DNA of 44,001 nt from Prevotella sp. (GTDB lineage Bacteria; Bacteroidota; Bacteroidia; Bacteroidales; Bacteroidaceae), in NCBI GenBank assembly GCA_022778905.1, contig JALFRV010000222.1:1-44001 (forward strand). The letters run 5' to 3'. The translations under genes and the position numbers were made by a program. The notes below the pieces were generated by a model. The model was not told the DNA's origin and searched no databases. It saw only the letters and a list, made by a program, of their open reading frames with translations. Shown here in pieces: positions 27,496 through 39,800 of this stretch; position 1 is the first letter of the stretch, and each line of letters opens with the position of its first letter.

Positions 27496-27795
27496 ATGGA
27501 AATTAAAATTCAATCGATTCATTTCGATGCTACCGAGAAGTTGCAGGCGTTTGTCGAAAAGAAAGTCGCCAAGTTGGAAAAGACTTATGAAGACATCAGG
27601 AACGTAGAGATACAAATGAAAGTGGTCAAGCCGGCAACGGCATTGAATAAAGAAACAAGCCTGACAGTGCTGGTTCCCGGCGGTACGCTGCATGTGGAAA
27701 AAACGTGTGATACGTTTGAAGAAGGGGTGGATCAATGCGTGGATGCTATGAAGGTTCAATTGACCAAATTCAAGGAAAAACTTCGTGATCGCTAA
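27496..27795 (+). CDS. hpf: Ribosome hibernation-promoting factor (HPF/RaiA family)
   Basis: MEIKIQSIHFDATEKLQAFVEKKVAKLEKTYEDI; size and position. Confidence 0.88.
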   Translation: MEIKIQSIHFDATEKLQAFVEKKVAKLEKTYEDIRNVEIQMKVVKPATALNKETSLTVLVPGGTLHVEKTCDTFEEGVDQCVDAMKVQLTKFKEKLRDR

Positions 27796-27812
27796 AAAAA
27801 AATAAGAAAAAT

Positions 27813-27843
27813 TTTGGCGATTAGAAAATAAGTCGTATCTTTG
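27813..27843 (+). promoter_or_regulatory. Promoter of the tRNA-tuf unit
   Basis: TTTG (27813-27816), 19-bp spacer, TATCTTTG (27836-27843). Confidence 0.8.
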
Positions 27844-27896
27844 CAGCCGTTTTACAACACGTTCTAACAAGAGTCGCTTGGCGGCTGCAAGGATTT

Positions 27897-27970
27897 GCCT
27901 CTTTAGCTCAGTTGGCCAGAGCACGTGATTTGTAATCTCGGGGTCGTTGGTTCGAATCCGACAAGAGGCT
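27897..27970 (+). tRNA. tRNA-Thr(TGT)
   Basis: GCCTCTT/AAGAGGC acceptor, loop TTTGTAA, GGTTCGAATCC T-arm. Confidence 0.93.
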
Positions 27971-28056
27971 CAGAAAGACGTGGATGTCGGAAGTGTCCCG
28001 ATGGATCGGAAGAGGCGGAAGACTTGTCTTGGACGGGATGATGTTGTAGGCATAAA

Positions 28057-28139
28057 GGGTGGTTACCAGAGTGGCCAAATGGGGCAGACTGTAAATCTGC
28101 TGGCTCTTGCCTTCGGTGGTTCGAATCCATCACCACCCA
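28057..28139 (+). tRNA. tRNA-Tyr(GTA)
   Basis: GGGTGGT/ACCACCC acceptor, anticodon GTA, long variable arm. Confidence 0.95.
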
Positions 28140-28225
28140 CTTCAGTTGAAGTTTTGCGGATTGTTCGTTCACACGAATGGCACAAAAACGAGGCCGTTGC
28201 CGAGTGAAGCCGAACAAGCCCATTT

Positions 28226-28298
28226 GCGGAAATAGCTCAGTTGATAGAGCACTAGCCTTCCAAGCTGGGGGTCGCGGGTTTGAGTCCCGTTTTCCGCT
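28226..28298 (+). tRNA. tRNA-Gly(TCC)
   Basis: GCGGAAA/TTTCCGC acceptor, loop CTTCCAA. Confidence 0.95.
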
Positions 28299-28307
28299 CT
28301 AACTTAT

Positions 28308-28379
<72 letters not shown>

Positions 28380-28460
28380 CTGCTTCGGATCTATTTTGTA
28401 GACGAAGAAAAACAGAATGTAATAGTGGATTATTCATTTATTTAAATAAAAAGTAAAGCT

Positions 28461-29657
28461 ATGGCTAAGGAAGAATTCGTACGTACCAAACCCCATGTGA
28501 ACATTGGTACAATTGGTCATGTCGACCACGGTAAGACTACTTTGACAGCTGCCATTTCCAAGGTGCTCCACGATAAGTTGGGTACAGGTCAGGATGTCAA
28601 GTCTTTCGATCAGATTGATAATGCTCCCGAAGAGAAAGAGCGTGGTATTACCATTAACTCTTCTCACATTGAGTATGAAACAGCTAACCGTCACTATGCG
28701 CACGTTGACTGTCCGGGACACGCTGACTATGTAAAGAACATGGTTACCGGTGCTGCCCAGATGGACGGTGCCATCTTGGTAGTTGCTGCAACTGATGGTC
28801 CTATGCCTCAGACTCGTGAGCACGTGCTTCTGGCTCGCCAGGTAAACGTTCCCCGTCTGGTTGTCTTCCTGAACAAGTGTGACCTCGTTGATGACGAGGA
28901 AATGATGGAACTCGTTGAAATGGAACTTCATGAACTGCTCGAGCAGTATGACTACGAAGAGGATACTCCTATCGTTCGCGGTTCTGCCCTCGGTGCTCTG
29001 AATGATGTTGACAAGTGGGTTGATTCAGTTCTGAAGCTGATGGATACCGTAGACACTTGGATTCAGGAGCCTGTACGTGAGGTCGACAAGCCTTTCTTGA
29101 TGCCTGTTGAGGACGTCTTCTCCATCACTGGTCGTGGTACAGTTGCTACTGGTCGTATCGAGACTGGTCGTTGCAAGATCGGTGACGAAGTTCAGCTGCT
29201 CGGTCTTGGTGAGGATAAGAAGTCGGTTATCACCGGTGTTGAAATGTTCCGCAAGACGCTTCCTGAAGGTGAAGCTGGCGACAACGTAGGTCTGTTGCTT
29301 CGCGGTATCGACAAGGAGGAAGTGAAGCGTGGTATGGTAGTCGTACACCCGGGAGCCATCACTCCTCACGATCACTTCAAGGCTTCGATCTATGTATTGA
29401 AGAAGGAAGAGGGTGGCCGTCATACTCCATTCGGTAACAAGTATCGTCCTCAGTTCTATCTGCGTACGATGGACTGCACCGGCGAGATCAAGCTTCCTGA
29501 AGGAGTTGAGATGGTAATGCCAGGTGATAACGTTGAGATTGAGGTTGAACTGATCTACAGAGTTGCTCTGAACGAAGGTTTGCGTTTTGCTATCCGTGAA
29601 GGTGGCCGTACCGTTGGATCTGGTCAGATCACTGCAATCCTGGACGACGTTAAGTAA
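28461..29657 (+). CDS. tuf: Elongation factor Tu
   Basis: [44 protein letters not shown]. Confidence 0.99.
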   Translation: MAKEEFVRTKPHVNIGTIGHVDHGKTTLTAAISKVLHDKLGTGQDVKSFDQIDNAPEEKERGITINSSHIEYETANRHYAHVDCPGHADYVKNMVTGAAQMDGAILVVAATDGPMPQTREHVLLARQVNVPRLVVFLNKCDLVDDEEMMELVEMELHELLEQYDYEEDTPIVRGSALGALNDVDKWVDSVLKLMDTVDTWIQEPVREVDKPFLMPVEDVFSITGRGTVATGRIETGRCKIGDEVQLLGLGEDKKSVITGVEMFRKTLPEGEAGDNVGLLLRGIDKEEVKRGMVVVHPGAITPHDHFKASIYVLKKEEGGRHTPFGNKYRPQFYLRTMDCTGEIKLPEGVEMVMPGDNVEIEVELIYRVALNEGLRFAIREGGRTVGSGQITAILDDVK

Positions 29658-29687
29658 GTCAAACATCTTTTATAAGATACACTAAGG

Positions 29688-29719
29688 GTTCCCGCAACCG
29701 CGGTTACGGGAACTTTTTT
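29688..29719 (+). terminator. tuf terminator/attenuator directly abutting tRNA-Trp
   Basis: GTTCCCGCAACCG/CGGTTACGGGAAC (one mismatch) then TTTTTT. Confidence 0.75.
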
Positions 29720-29792
29720 ACGGGTTTAGCTCAGTTGGTAGAGCACTGGTCTCCAAAACCAGGTGTCGAGAGTTCGAGTCTTTCAACCCGTG
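29720..29792 (+). tRNA. tRNA-Trp(CCA)
   Basis: ACGGGTT/AACCCGT acceptor, loop CTCCAAA. Confidence 0.95.
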
Positions 29793-29809
29793 CAAAAATA
29801 AAGCATGAT

Positions 29810-30022
29810 ATGTTTGGGAAGATCGCAGTTATTTATAAGAAGATCGTAAATTCTTTTAAAGCTTCATACGATGAGCTTCTGCACAAGACAAGCTGGCCAA
29901 CCCGCAAAGAGTTGCAGCATAGTGCAGTGGTAGTATTGTCTGCATCACTTGTCATTGCAATCGTTGTCTTCGTAATGGACAGCGTATTCAGATTTGTGAT
30001 GAGTACACTCTATTCCATTTAA
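29810..30022 (+). CDS. secE: Preprotein translocase subunit SecE
   Basis: [42 protein letters not shown]; start moved from 29735, which lies in the tRNA. Confidence 0.95.
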   Translation: MFGKIAVIYKKIVNSFKASYDELLHKTSWPTRKELQHSAVVVLSASLVIAIVVFVMDSVFRFVMSTLYSI

Positions 30023-30038
30023 AGATAAGTTGGAAAGA

Positions 30039-30584
30039 ATGGCTGGGGCTAATTTGAATTGGTATGTGCTTCGTGCCGTGAGCGGCAAGGAGGCGAAGCT
30101 GAAGGAATACATCGAGGCGGAGATGAAGCACAATGAGTTGCTTTCAGCTCATGTGGCACAGGTGTTGATTCCTGTTGAACGTCATGCAGCGCTGCGTAAT
30201 GGAAAGCGGGTCGAAAAAGAAAAGATCAGCCTTCCCGGTTATATCTTTGTGCAGGCTGAGCTGATCGGTGATGTCGCACATACGTTGCGGTTTATGCCCA
30301 ATTGTCTCGGATTTCTCGGAGGTCTTGACAATCCCTCACCTGTTCCGCAGGTAGATATCAATAGAATGTTGGGTGCTGCAGAGGATACCGAACTTGACAA
30401 TACTGCCTCGATCCCTTATGCTGTTGATGAAACGGTGAAAGTTACTGACGGACCGTTCAGTGGATTCAGCGGCGTCATAGAAGAGGTGAATGCAGAGAAG
30501 CGGAAACTGAAGGTCATGGTGAAGATCTTTGGGCGCAAGACGCCTCTGGAACTCAGTTTCATGCAAGTAGAAAAAGAAGGATAA
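30039..30584 (+). CDS. nusG: Transcription termination/antitermination protein NusG
   Basis: [38 protein letters not shown] (KOW); ATG at 30039. Confidence 0.96.
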   Translation: MAGANLNWYVLRAVSGKEAKLKEYIEAEMKHNELLSAHVAQVLIPVERHAALRNGKRVEKEKISLPGYIFVQAELIGDVAHTLRFMPNCLGFLGGLDNPSPVPQVDINRMLGAAEDTELDNTASIPYAVDETVKVTDGPFSGFSGVIEEVNAEKRKLKVMVKIFGRKTPLELSFMQVEKEG

Positions 30585-30679
30585 GGTCATATTGTTACGG
30601 TGACTTTATCTTTATATATAGCAGAAAAGGCTTCCACTTTTCATGCTCATATCTATAACAAATAATTATTAACAAGAAA

Positions 30680-31120
30680 ATGGCTAAAGAAGTTGCTGGA
30701 TTAATCAAATTACAGATTAAAGGTGGCGCTGCAAATCCCTCTCCTCCAGTAGGACCGGCTTTGGGTTCTAAGGGTATCAACATCATGGGATTCTGTAAGG
30801 CTTTCAACGCCCGTACCCAGGATAAGGCAGGTAAGATTCTTCCTGTTGTTATCACTTACTATACAGACAAGTCATTTGATTTCATTGTAAAAACTCCTCC
30901 AGCTGCCGTGCAGCTGAAAGAGTTGACCAAAGTGAAGTCGGGTTCGGCCCAGCCAAATCGTCAGAAAGTAGCCAGCGTAACCTGGGATCAGGTACGCACT
31001 ATTGCTGAAGACAAGATGGTCGATCTCAACTGCTTCACAGTGGAAAGCGCTATGAAATTGATCGCCGGTACTGCAAGGAGCATGGGTATTACTGTAAAAG
31101 GGGACTTCCCTGGTAAATAA
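30680..31120 (+). CDS. rplK: 50S ribosomal protein L11
   Basis: [41 protein letters not shown]. Confidence 0.99.
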   Translation: MAKEVAGLIKLQIKGGAANPSPPVGPALGSKGINIMGFCKAFNARTQDKAGKILPVVITYYTDKSFDFIVKTPPAAVQLKELTKVKSGSAQPNRQKVASVTWDQVRTIAEDKMVDLNCFTVESAMKLIAGTARSMGITVKGDFPGK

Positions 31121-31147
31121 TTTGAAACTTCAATTTAAGTAAGTAAG

Positions 31148-31840
31148 ATGAGTAAACTGACAAAAAATCAGAGATCAGTAGCTGAGAAGGTTGAAGCAGG
31201 GAAGGTATACACGTTGAAAGAGGCATCGGAATTGGTGAAGGATATTACCACCACCAAGTTTGATGCGTCTATCGACATTGATGTACGCTTAGGTGTAGAT
31301 CCGCGCAAGGCTAACCAGATGGTTCGTGGTGTTGTCACACTGCCGAACGGTACTGGTAAGGTAACGCGTGTACTTGCACTCTGTACGCCCGATCAGGAAG
31401 AGGCTGCGAAGGCAGCCGGTGCTGACTATGTTGGTCTTGATGAATATATCGAAAAGATCAAAGGTGGATGGACAGATGTTGATGTCATTATCACGATGCC
31501 TTCTTGCATGGGAAAGGTAGGTCCTTTAGGTCGTGTACTCGGTCCGAGAGGTTTGATGCCTAATCCTAAGAGTGGCACTGTTACTATGGATGTTGCTAAG
31601 GCAGTAAAGGATGTAAAGTCGGGAAAGATTGACTTCAAGGTTGATAAGACCGGTATTATCCATACGTCAATCGGTAAAGTCAGCATGAGTGCTGATCAGA
31701 TCTACGGTAACGCAAAGGAGTTTATTGCTACCGTTATCCGTCTGAAGCCTGCCGCTGCTAAAGGTACCTATATCAAGAGTATCTTTATTTCGAGCACGAT
31801 GAGTAAGGGTATCAAGATTGATCCTAAATCAGCTGAATAA
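31148..31840 (+). CDS. rplA: 50S ribosomal protein L1
   Basis: [35 protein letters not shown]; order. Confidence 0.99.
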   Translation: MSKLTKNQRSVAEKVEAGKVYTLKEASELVKDITTTKFDASIDIDVRLGVDPRKANQMVRGVVTLPNGTGKVTRVLALCTPDQEEAAKAAGADYVGLDEYIEKIKGGWTDVDVIITMPSCMGKVGPLGRVLGPRGLMPNPKSGTVTMDVAKAVKDVKSGKIDFKVDKTGIIHTSIGKVSMSADQIYGNAKEFIATVIRLKPAAAKGTYIKSIFISSTMSKGIKIDPKSAE

Positions 31841-31858
31841 CTCTAAAAGTTTTGTAAA

Positions 31859-32383
31859 ATGAAGAAAGAAGTAAAAGATACTATCATTGTCGAACTTGGA
31901 CAGAAGCTGAAGGAGTATCCGCATTTCTATCTGGTAGACGTTACCGGACTGAATGCTGAAGATACGAGCGCTTTGCGTCGCAAGTGCTTCAAGAATGAAG
32001 TGAAGATGGTCGTTGTGAAAAACAAACTCCTTCACAAGGCTTTCGAGGCTTCTGATATTGATTTCGAACCTTTATACAGCACACTGAAAGGAAACACTGC
32101 TGTCATGTTCACACAGACCGCAAACGTTCCTGCCAAGATGCTGAAGGAATATCAGACAAAGAAGGCAGAGATCCCTGCTCTGAAAGCAGCCTATGCAGAG
32201 GAATGCATCTATGTAGGTGCACAGAACCTTGATGCGTTGGTAGCAATCAAGAGCAAGAACGAACTTATTGGAGACATTGTCAGCTTGCTGCAGTCTCCTG
32301 CAAAGAACGTTGTTTCTGCTTTACAGTCAGGCGCAAACACAATCCACGGTGTGCTCAAGACTTTAGGCGAGCGTCCTGAATAA
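31859..32383 (+). CDS. rplJ: 50S ribosomal protein L10
   Basis: Sequence and order between rplA and rplL. Confidence 0.97.
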   Translation: MKKEVKDTIIVELGQKLKEYPHFYLVDVTGLNAEDTSALRRKCFKNEVKMVVVKNKLLHKAFEASDIDFEPLYSTLKGNTAVMFTQTANVPAKMLKEYQTKKAEIPALKAAYAEECIYVGAQNLDALVAIKSKNELIGDIVSLLQSPAKNVVSALQSGANTIHGVLKTLGERPE

Positions 32384-32484
32384 TCATAAGGGAGCTGAGG
32401 AGTTGTCCTATGGGCGCTCCATCCGATACCTTTATAAAGTCAAAAGGATATATTTATAAACGATCAATTAAATTTTAGAATAAA

Positions 32485-32865
32485 ATGGCAGACGTAAAAG
32501 CTATTGCTGAAGAATTAGTAAATTTGACAGTTAAAGAAGTAAATGAGTTGGCAACAGTCCTGAAGGACGAGTATGGAATTGAACCCGCTGCTGCAGCTGT
32601 CGCTGTTGCTGCCGGTGCTGCTGCAGGAGGTGCTGCTCCTGAGGTTGAAGAGAAGACTTCTTTCGATGTAGTATTGGCAGAAGTTGGAGCTACGAAGCTT
32701 CAGGTCGTAAAGGCTGTTAAGGAAGCTTGTGGCCTCGGTCTGAAGGAAGCAAAGGATCTCGTTGACGGTGCACCTGCTACTATCAAGGAAGGCTTGACCA
32801 AGGAAGAAGCTGAGAATCTGAAGAAGGCTATCGAGGAAGCTGGAGCCAAGGTAGAGCTCAAGTAA
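32485..32865 (+). CDS. rplL: 50S ribosomal protein L7/L12
   Basis: [43 protein letters not shown]. Confidence 0.99.
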   Translation: MADVKAIAEELVNLTVKEVNELATVLKDEYGIEPAAAAVAVAAGAAAGGAAPEVEEKTSFDVVLAEVGATKLQVVKAVKEACGLGLKEAKDLVDGAPATIKEGLTKEEAENLKKAIEEAGAKVELK

Positions 32866-32893
32866 TCGGTACTTGATATTCTTTTAATCATAC

Positions 32894-32931
32894 GGTTAGG
32901 ATTTGCCCAGTCGGTGGATCCTAACCTTTTT
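32894..32931 (+). terminator. rplL-rpoB intergenic hairpin (attenuator-like)
   Basis: GGTTAGGAT/ATCCTAACC perfect 9-bp stem followed by TTTTT. Confidence 0.75.
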
Positions 32932-32998
32932 GTGTCTTTTGGCACATTTCCTATTAGCTCTGTAGCTAATTTATCCAATAGATCTATAAAATTTATAT

Positions 32999-35900
32999 AT
33001 GGCTTCAAAAATTGTTGATAACAGAATGAACTTTGCCAGCGTGCATAGTCCGTATCCTTATCCGGACTTTCTCGATGTGCAATTGAAGTCTTTCAAGGAC
33101 TTCTTACAGTTGGATACTCCGCCTGAGGAACGCAAGAATGACGGTCTGTATCGGGTGTTCGCAGAGAACTTCCCGATCACCGACACGCGTAATAATTTCG
33201 TTCTTGAGTTCTTGGACTACTATATTGATCCGCCACGTTATACCATCGACGAGTGTCTGGAACGCGGCTTGACCTATAGCGTACCCTTGAAGGCCCGTAT
33301 GAAACTCTACTGTACGGATCCTGATCATGAAGACTTTGCACCTGTTACTCAGGACGTCTTCCTGGGAACAATCCCGTATATGACTTCGAATGGAACCTTC
33401 GTTATCAATGGAGCTGAACGTGTTGTTGTCGCTCAGTTGCACCGTTCGCCCGGTGTATTCTTTGGTCAAGGCGTCCATGCAAACGGCACGGTGCTTTACA
33501 GCGCACGTATTATTCCGTTCAAAGGATCTTGGATTGAATTTGCGACAGATATCAATAACGTGATGTATGCCTATATTGATCGCAAGAAAAAGTTGCCCGT
33601 AACAACACTTCTTCGTGCGGTAGGCTACGAGAGTGATAAGGATATTCTGCAGATATTCGACCTCGCCGAGGAAGTGAAGGTCAACAAGAAGAATATGAAA
33701 GAAGCTGTTGGGCGCCGCCTTGCAGCCCGTGTCCTAAAGAGTTGGAATGAAGACTTCGTGGACGAAGATACCGGCGAAGTTGTTTCGATTGAGCGCAATG
33801 AAGTGATCATGGAACGTGAGACTGAGATCACAGAGGATAATGTCCTTGAGATTCTTGAAAGCGGAGCATCGACGGTATTGCTTCATAAGGACGCTGAAGG
33901 ATCCAACCGCTACGGCATTATCTTCAATACACTTGCCAAAGACCCCAGCAACTCGGAGAAGGAAGCCGTCAACTACATTTACCGGCAGTTGCGTAATGCA
34001 GATCCTGCTGATGATGCCAGTGCGCGCGAAGTGTTCCAGAATCTTTTCTTCTCGGATAAACGTTATGACCTCGGTGAGGTTGGTCGCTATCGTATCAACA
34101 AGAAGTTGGGGCTCAATATTGATGCAGACACGCTTGTTCTGACCAATGAGGACATTATCGCAATTATCAAATATCTCATCCAGCTGATCAACTCGAATGC
34201 GACGGTTGACGATATTGACCACTTGTCAAATCGTCGCGTCCGCACCGTCGGTGAGCAGCTTGCCAACCAGTTCTCTATCGGACTGGCCCGTATGAGCCGT
34301 ACCATTCGCGAGCGCATGAACGTTCGTGACAACGAGATCTTTACTCCGACCGATCTGATCAACGCGAAGACGATCTCCAGTGTGATCAACTCGTTCTTCG
34401 GAACGAATCCTCTGAGCCAGTTCATGGATCAGACCAACCCATTGGCAGAAGTCACTCACAAGCGCCGTCTCTCAGCGCTTGGGCCTGGTGGTCTGTCACG
34501 CGAGCGTGCAGGATTTGAAGTTCGAGACGTTCACTACACCCACTACGGTCGTCTTTGTCCTATTGAGAGTCCTGAAGGTCCTAACATCGGACTGATCTCC
34601 TCACTGTGTATGTATGCGAAGATCAATGATCTCGGCTTCATTGTTACGCCTTATCGTAAGGTTGCAAATGCCAAGGTCGACATGGACAACGAGGATGTGG
34701 TCTATCTGACAGCCGAGGAAGAGGAAGACAAACTTATCGGTCAGGGTAACGCCCCATTGAAAGTCGATGGCTCATTCATTCGCACTTTTGTCAAGTGCCG
34801 TCAGGATGCCGACTACCCCGTTGTTGCTCCCGATCAGGTAGACTTAATGGACGTATCACCCCAGCAGATCGCTTCCGTTTCAGCCGGCCTTATTCCGTTC
34901 CTCGAGCATGATGACGGTCACCGTGCCTTGATGGGCTGTAATATGATGCGCCAGGCAGTTCCGCTCCTTCATAATGATGCCCCGATCGTGGGTACAGGAC
35001 TGGAGAAGCAGGTCTGCGAGGATTCCCGCACGATGATTACCGCTGAAGGCGACGGTGTGATCGAATACGTTGATGCCACGACAATCCGTATTTTGTACGA
35101 CCGTACCGAAGAGGAGGACTTCGTAAGCTTTGAACCTGCATTGAAGGAATACCGCATTCCGAAGTTCCGCCGTACCAACCAGAACATGGTTGTCGACCTA
35201 CGTCCGATCTGCAGCAAGGGCCAACGCGTCAAGCAGGGCGATATCCTGACAGAGGGATATGCTACTGAAAACGGTGAGTTGGCATTGGGCCGTAACCTCC
35301 TTGTTGCCTATATTCCGTGGAAAGGATACAACTATGAGGACGCTGTCGTCATTTCTGAGCGCATGGTACGCGAGGATGTGCTGACTTCAGTCCATGTAGA
35401 CGAGTATAGTCTTGACGTGCGTGAGACAAAGCGCGGCGTTGAAGAATTCACGGCAGACATCCCCAACGTTTCTGAGGAAGCTACCAAGGATCTCGACGAC
35501 AATGGTATTGTTCGTGTAGGTGCACGTGTCGAACCGGGCGATATCCTCATCGGTAAGATCTCACCCAAGGGTGAAAGCGATCCTTCTCCCGAAGAGAAAC
35601 TGCTTCGCGCCATCTTCGGTGACAAGGCCGGAGACGTAAAGGATTCTTCATTGAAAGCCAATCCATCGCTGAGTGGTGTCGTCATTGACAAGAAACTATT
35701 CTCGCGTGCTGTTAAGACCCGCGATTCAAAGAAGCAGGACAAGGTGATACTTGCCAAGATCGATGAGGAATACGAAGCCAAGAACAATGACTTGAAAGAC
35801 ATCCTCGTGGACAAACTCCTGACGCTGACCGAAGGCAAGAAGTCACAGGGTGTAAAGGACTACACCGGTGCCGAAATTATCACCAAGGGCAGCACTTTCA

Positions 35901-36811
35901 CTGCTGCGACTCTCAAGAATCTCGAATATGACGGAATTCAGAGCAACGGATGGACCAATGACGAGAAGAATAACGTCCTGATCCAGCAGTTGATCATGAA
36001 CTACATCCGTAAATATAAGCTGCTTGATGCGGAGCAGAAGCGCCGCAAGTTCGCCATCACTATAGGCGACGAACTGCCCTCCGGCATTCTGCAGATGGCT
36101 AAAGTCTACATCGCTAAAAAGCGTAAGATCCAGGTAGGTGACAAGCTTGCTGGTCGTCATGGAAACAAGGGTATCGTGTCTAAGGTCGTTCGCATGGAGG
36201 ATATGCCGTTCTTAGAGGATGGCCGTCCAGTCGACTTGGTGCTCAACCCGATGGGTGTGCCTTCGCGTATGAACCTCGGACAGATCTTCGAAGCGATCCT
36301 TGGTGCTGCGGGCAAGAAGCTCGGCGTCAAGTTTGCTACGCCGATCTTCGATGGTGCAAAGCTTGAGGACCTGCAGCAGTGGACTGACAAGGCCGGTTTG
36401 CCTCGTCTGTGCTCCACCTATATATATGATGGTGAGACGGGCGAGAAGTTCGACCAGCCTGCTACGATCGGTATTACTTACTTCTTGAAGTTAGGCCACA
36501 TGGTCGAGGACAAGATGCATGCACGTTCCATTGGTCCGTACTCTCTCATTACCCAACAGCCGCTCGGTGGCAAGGCCCAGTTTGGTGGCCAGCGTTTTGG
36601 AGAGATGGAAGTCTGGGCGCTCGAAGCCTTCGGAGCCAGTCATGTATTGCAGGAAATCCTTACCATTAAGTCTGATGATGTTGTTGGACGTTCCAAGGCT
36701 TATGAGGCCATCGTCAAGGGCGAGCCCATGCCGACACCGGGTATTCCGGAGTCACTGAATGTGTTGCTCCACGAGCTCCGTGGTCTTGGATTAAGCATCA
36801 AGTTGGATTAA
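32999..36811 (+). CDS. rpoB: DNA-directed RNA polymerase subunit beta
   Basis: [43 protein letters not shown]; full length. Confidence 0.99.
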   Translation: MASKIVDNRMNFASVHSPYPYPDFLDVQLKSFKDFLQLDTPPEERKNDGLYRVFAENFPITDTRNNFVLEFLDYYIDPPRYTIDECLERGLTYSVPLKARMKLYCTDPDHEDFAPVTQDVFLGTIPYMTSNGTFVINGAERVVVAQLHRSPGVFFGQGVHANGTVLYSARIIPFKGSWIEFATDINNVMYAYIDRKKKLPVTTLLRAVGYESDKDILQIFDLAEEVKVNKKNMKEAVGRRLAARVLKSWNEDFVDEDTGEVVSIERNEVIMERETEITEDNVLEILESGASTVLLHKDAEGSNRYGIIFNTLAKDPSNSEKEAVNYIYRQLRNADPADDASAREVFQNLFFSDKRYDLGEVGRYRINKKLGLNIDADTLVLTNEDIIAIIKYLIQLINSNATVDDIDHLSNRRVRTVGEQLANQFSIGLARMSRTIRERMNVRDNEIFTPTDLINAKTISSVINSFFGTNPLSQFMDQTNPLAEVTHKRRLSALGPGGLSRERAGFEVRDVHYTHYGRLCPIESPEGPNIGLISSLCMYAKINDLGFIVTPYRKVANAKVDMDNEDVVYLTAEEEEDKLIGQGNAPLKVDGSFIRTFVKCRQDADYPVVAPDQVDLMDVSPQQIASVSAGLIPFLEHDDGHRALMGCNMMRQAVPLLHNDAPIVGTGLEKQVCEDSRTMITAEGDGVIEYVDATTIRILYDRTEEEDFVSFEPALKEYRIPKFRRTNQNMVVDLRPICSKGQRVKQGDILTEGYATENGELALGRNLLVAYIPWKGYNYEDAVVISERMVREDVLTSVHVDEYSLDVRETKRGVEEFTADIPNVSEEATKDLDDNGIVRVGARVEPGDILIGKISPKGESDPSPEEKLLRAIFGDKAGDVKDSSLKANPSLSGVVIDKKLFSRAVKTRDSKKQDKVILAKIDEEYEAKNNDLKDILVDKLLTLTEGKKSQGVKDYTGAEIITKGSTFTAATLKNLEYDGIQSNGWTNDEKNNVLIQQLIMNYIRKYKLLDAEQKRRKFAITIGDELPSGILQMAKVYIAKKRKIQVGDKLAGRHGNKGIVSKVVRMEDMPFLEDGRPVDLVLNPMGVPSRMNLGQIFEAILGAAGKKLGVKFATPIFDGAKLEDLQQWTDKAGLPRLCSTYIYDGETGEKFDQPATIGITYFLKLGHMVEDKMHARSIGPYSLITQQPLGGKAQFGGQRFGEMEVWALEAFGASHVLQEILTIKSDDVVGRSKAYEAIVKGEPMPTPGIPESLNVLLHELRGLGLSIKLD

Positions 36812-36827
36812 TAAAAGAGAATAAAAC

Positions 36828-39800
36828 ATGGCTTTCAAAAAAGATATCAAGGTAAAGAATAATTTTACGAAGATTTCCATCGGCCTTGCTTCACCTGAAG
36901 AAGTCCTGGAGAACTCGTATGGTGAGGTGACGAAGCCCGAAACCATCAATTATCGTACATACAAGCCGGAGCGCGACGGTCTGTTCTGTGAGCGCATTTT
37001 TGGTCCGACCAAGGACTATGAGTGTGCTTGCGGCAAGTACAAGCGCATCCGTTATAAAGGCATCGTGTGTGACCGTTGCGGCGTTGAGGTGACCGAGAAG
37101 AAAGTCCGTCGTGAGCGCAGTGGCCATATCGAATTGGTTGTTCCGGTAGCTCATATCTGGTATTTCCGTTCATTGCCCAACAAGATCGGCTACCTTCTCG
37201 GTATGCCTACCAAGAAGCTCGACTCCGTGATCTATTATGAGAAGTATGTCGTCGTCCGTCCGGGTGCCTTGGAAGGTGCGAAGGATGCCGAAGGCTTAGA
37301 GCTGAATGGTTCCCACAAGATGGACCTGCTCTCTGAAGAGGAGTATATGGACATCCTTGACAACCGGCTGCCGGAAGGCAATGAGTACTTGCCCGATGAA
37401 GACCCGAATAAGTTCGTCGCCAAGATGGGTGCCGAAGCTATCTATGCATTGCTGCTCGACATTGATCTTGACGGTCTGTCTTATGAATTGCGCGACCGCG
37501 CCAACAACGACAGCAGCCAGCAGCGCAAGACGGAAGCCCTGAAGCGTCTGCAGGTTGTAGAGGCCTTCCGCTCATCCAAGGAGATGAATAGGCCCGAATG
37601 GATGATCATGAAGATTATTCCCGTCATTCCGCCAGAGCTGCGCCCGTTGGTACCTTTGGATGGTGGACGTTTTGCAACGTCCGATTTGAACGATCTCTAT
37701 CGTCGTGTGATCATCCGTAACAACCGCTTGAAGCGTCTCATGGAGATCAAAGCTCCCGAAGTCATTCTGCGCAATGAGAAGCGTATGTTGCAGGAGGCAG
37801 TCGACTCATTGTTCGACAATTCCCGCAAGAGTTCAGCGGTCAAGAGCGAGAGCAACAGACCTTTGAAATCGCTGTCCGACTCCCTCAAGGGTAAGGCCGG
37901 GCGTTTCCGTCAGAATCTTCTGGGTAAGCGTGTCGACTATTCTGCACGTTCGGTAATCGTGGTAGGTCCAGAATTGAAGATGGGAGAGTGTGGTCTGCCC
38001 AAGCTGATGGCTGCAGAGCTCTACAAACCGTTTATCATCCGCAAGCTCATTGAGCGCGGCATCGTCAAGACGGTGAAGAGTGCGAAGAAGATTGTTGACC
38101 GTCGTGAGCCGGTCATTTGGGACATCTTGGAGAACGTCATGAAAGGTCATCCTGTTCTGCTCAACCGTGCCCCGACGCTTCACCGTCTCGGTATTCAGGC
38201 TTTCCAGCCCAAGTTGATCGAAGGAAAGGCAATTCAGCTGCATCCGTTGGCATGTACGGCGTTCAATGCCGACTTCGACGGCGACCAGATGGCTGTCCAT
38301 CTTCCATTGAGCAATGAGGCTGTTCTCGAGGCCCAGATCCTCATGCTGCAGAGCCACAATATTCTCAATCCTGCCAATGGTGCTCCAATTACGGTTCCTT
38401 CACAGGACATGGTGCTCGGTCTCTATTATATTACGAAGGTTCGTCCGGGTGCGAAAGGCGAAGGCTTGACGTTCTACGGACCCGAAGAGGCGATTATTGC
38501 CAACAATGAAGGCCGCTGTGATCTTCACGCACAAGTGAAGGTGCTCATCGATGAAAGTGCTGCCGGAAAGCCGGGCAAGCAGCTTGTCGAGACTACTGTC
38601 GGTCGTGTGATCGTCAATCAGATCATCCCCGACGAGATCGGATTCTTCAATGGCATCATCTCCAAGAAGTCGCTCCGCGGTCTGATCGCCAATGTGATCA
38701 AGGCAGTAGGTATGGCCCGTGCCTGCTCGTTCCTTGATGGCATCAAGAACCTCGGCTATCATATGTCCTATGTTGCCGGTCTGTCCTTCAACCTCGACGA
38801 TATCATCGTTCCCGAGGAGAAGGAGAGCATTGTCAACAAAGGTAACAAGGAAGTCGAAGAGATCACCAACAACTATAACATGGGTTTCATCACCGACAAG
38901 GAGCGTTATAACCAGGTTATTGATACCTGGACCCATGTCAACACCAATCTGAAGGCTTCTGTGATGAAGCGGATGACGGAGGATGACAAGGGCTTTAATG
39001 CTGTTTACATGATGCTCGATTCCGGTGCCCGTGGTTCCGCAGACCAGATTGCCCAGCTTGCTGGTATGCGCGGTCTGATGGCCAAGCCGCAAAAAGCCGG
39101 TGCAGAAGGTGCACAAATCATTGAGAACCCGATCCTCTCCAACTTCAAGGAGGGTATGTCCGTGCTCGAATACTTCATTGCTTCCCACGGTGCCCGTAAG
39201 GGTCTTGCCGACACAGCTATGAAGACGGCCGACGCCGGTTATCTGACACGCCGTCTGGTCGATGTTTCCCACGATGTGATTATTACCGAGGAAGACTGCG
39301 GCACGCTGCGTGGGCTTGAATGCCGGGCCCTGAAGAACGGTGATGAAGTGATCTCCACACTCTACGAACGTATTCTCGGGCGTGTCTCCGTGCATGATGT
39401 GATCCATCCGACAACGGGTGAAATCCTCGTCTATGCTGGTGAAGAGATCACTGAGGACAAGGCTCAGCAGATCGAGGATTCACCGATCGAGATGGTCGAA
39501 ATCCGTTCGGTGCTGACCTGCGAGAGCAAGCATGGAGTCTGCATGAAGTGCTATGGCCGCAACCTTGCTACTGCCCGCATGGTGCAGTTGGGTGAGGCTG
39601 TGGGTGTGATAGCTGCACAGGCTATCGGTGAGCCTGGTACACAGCTGACCCTCCGTACTTTCCACGCCGGTGGTGTGGCCGGTAATGCTGCCGCCAATGC
39701 AAGCATTGTGGCCCGTAACGACTCCAAACTCGAGTTTGATGAACTGCGTACGGTACCGTTCGAAGACGAGGCCGGCACTGCTTGTGAGATGGTTGTCAGC

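Noticed and set aside
38400-39407. 335-aa minus-strand ORF inside rpoC
   Set aside because: Antisense to a conserved gene; long only because of codon bias.
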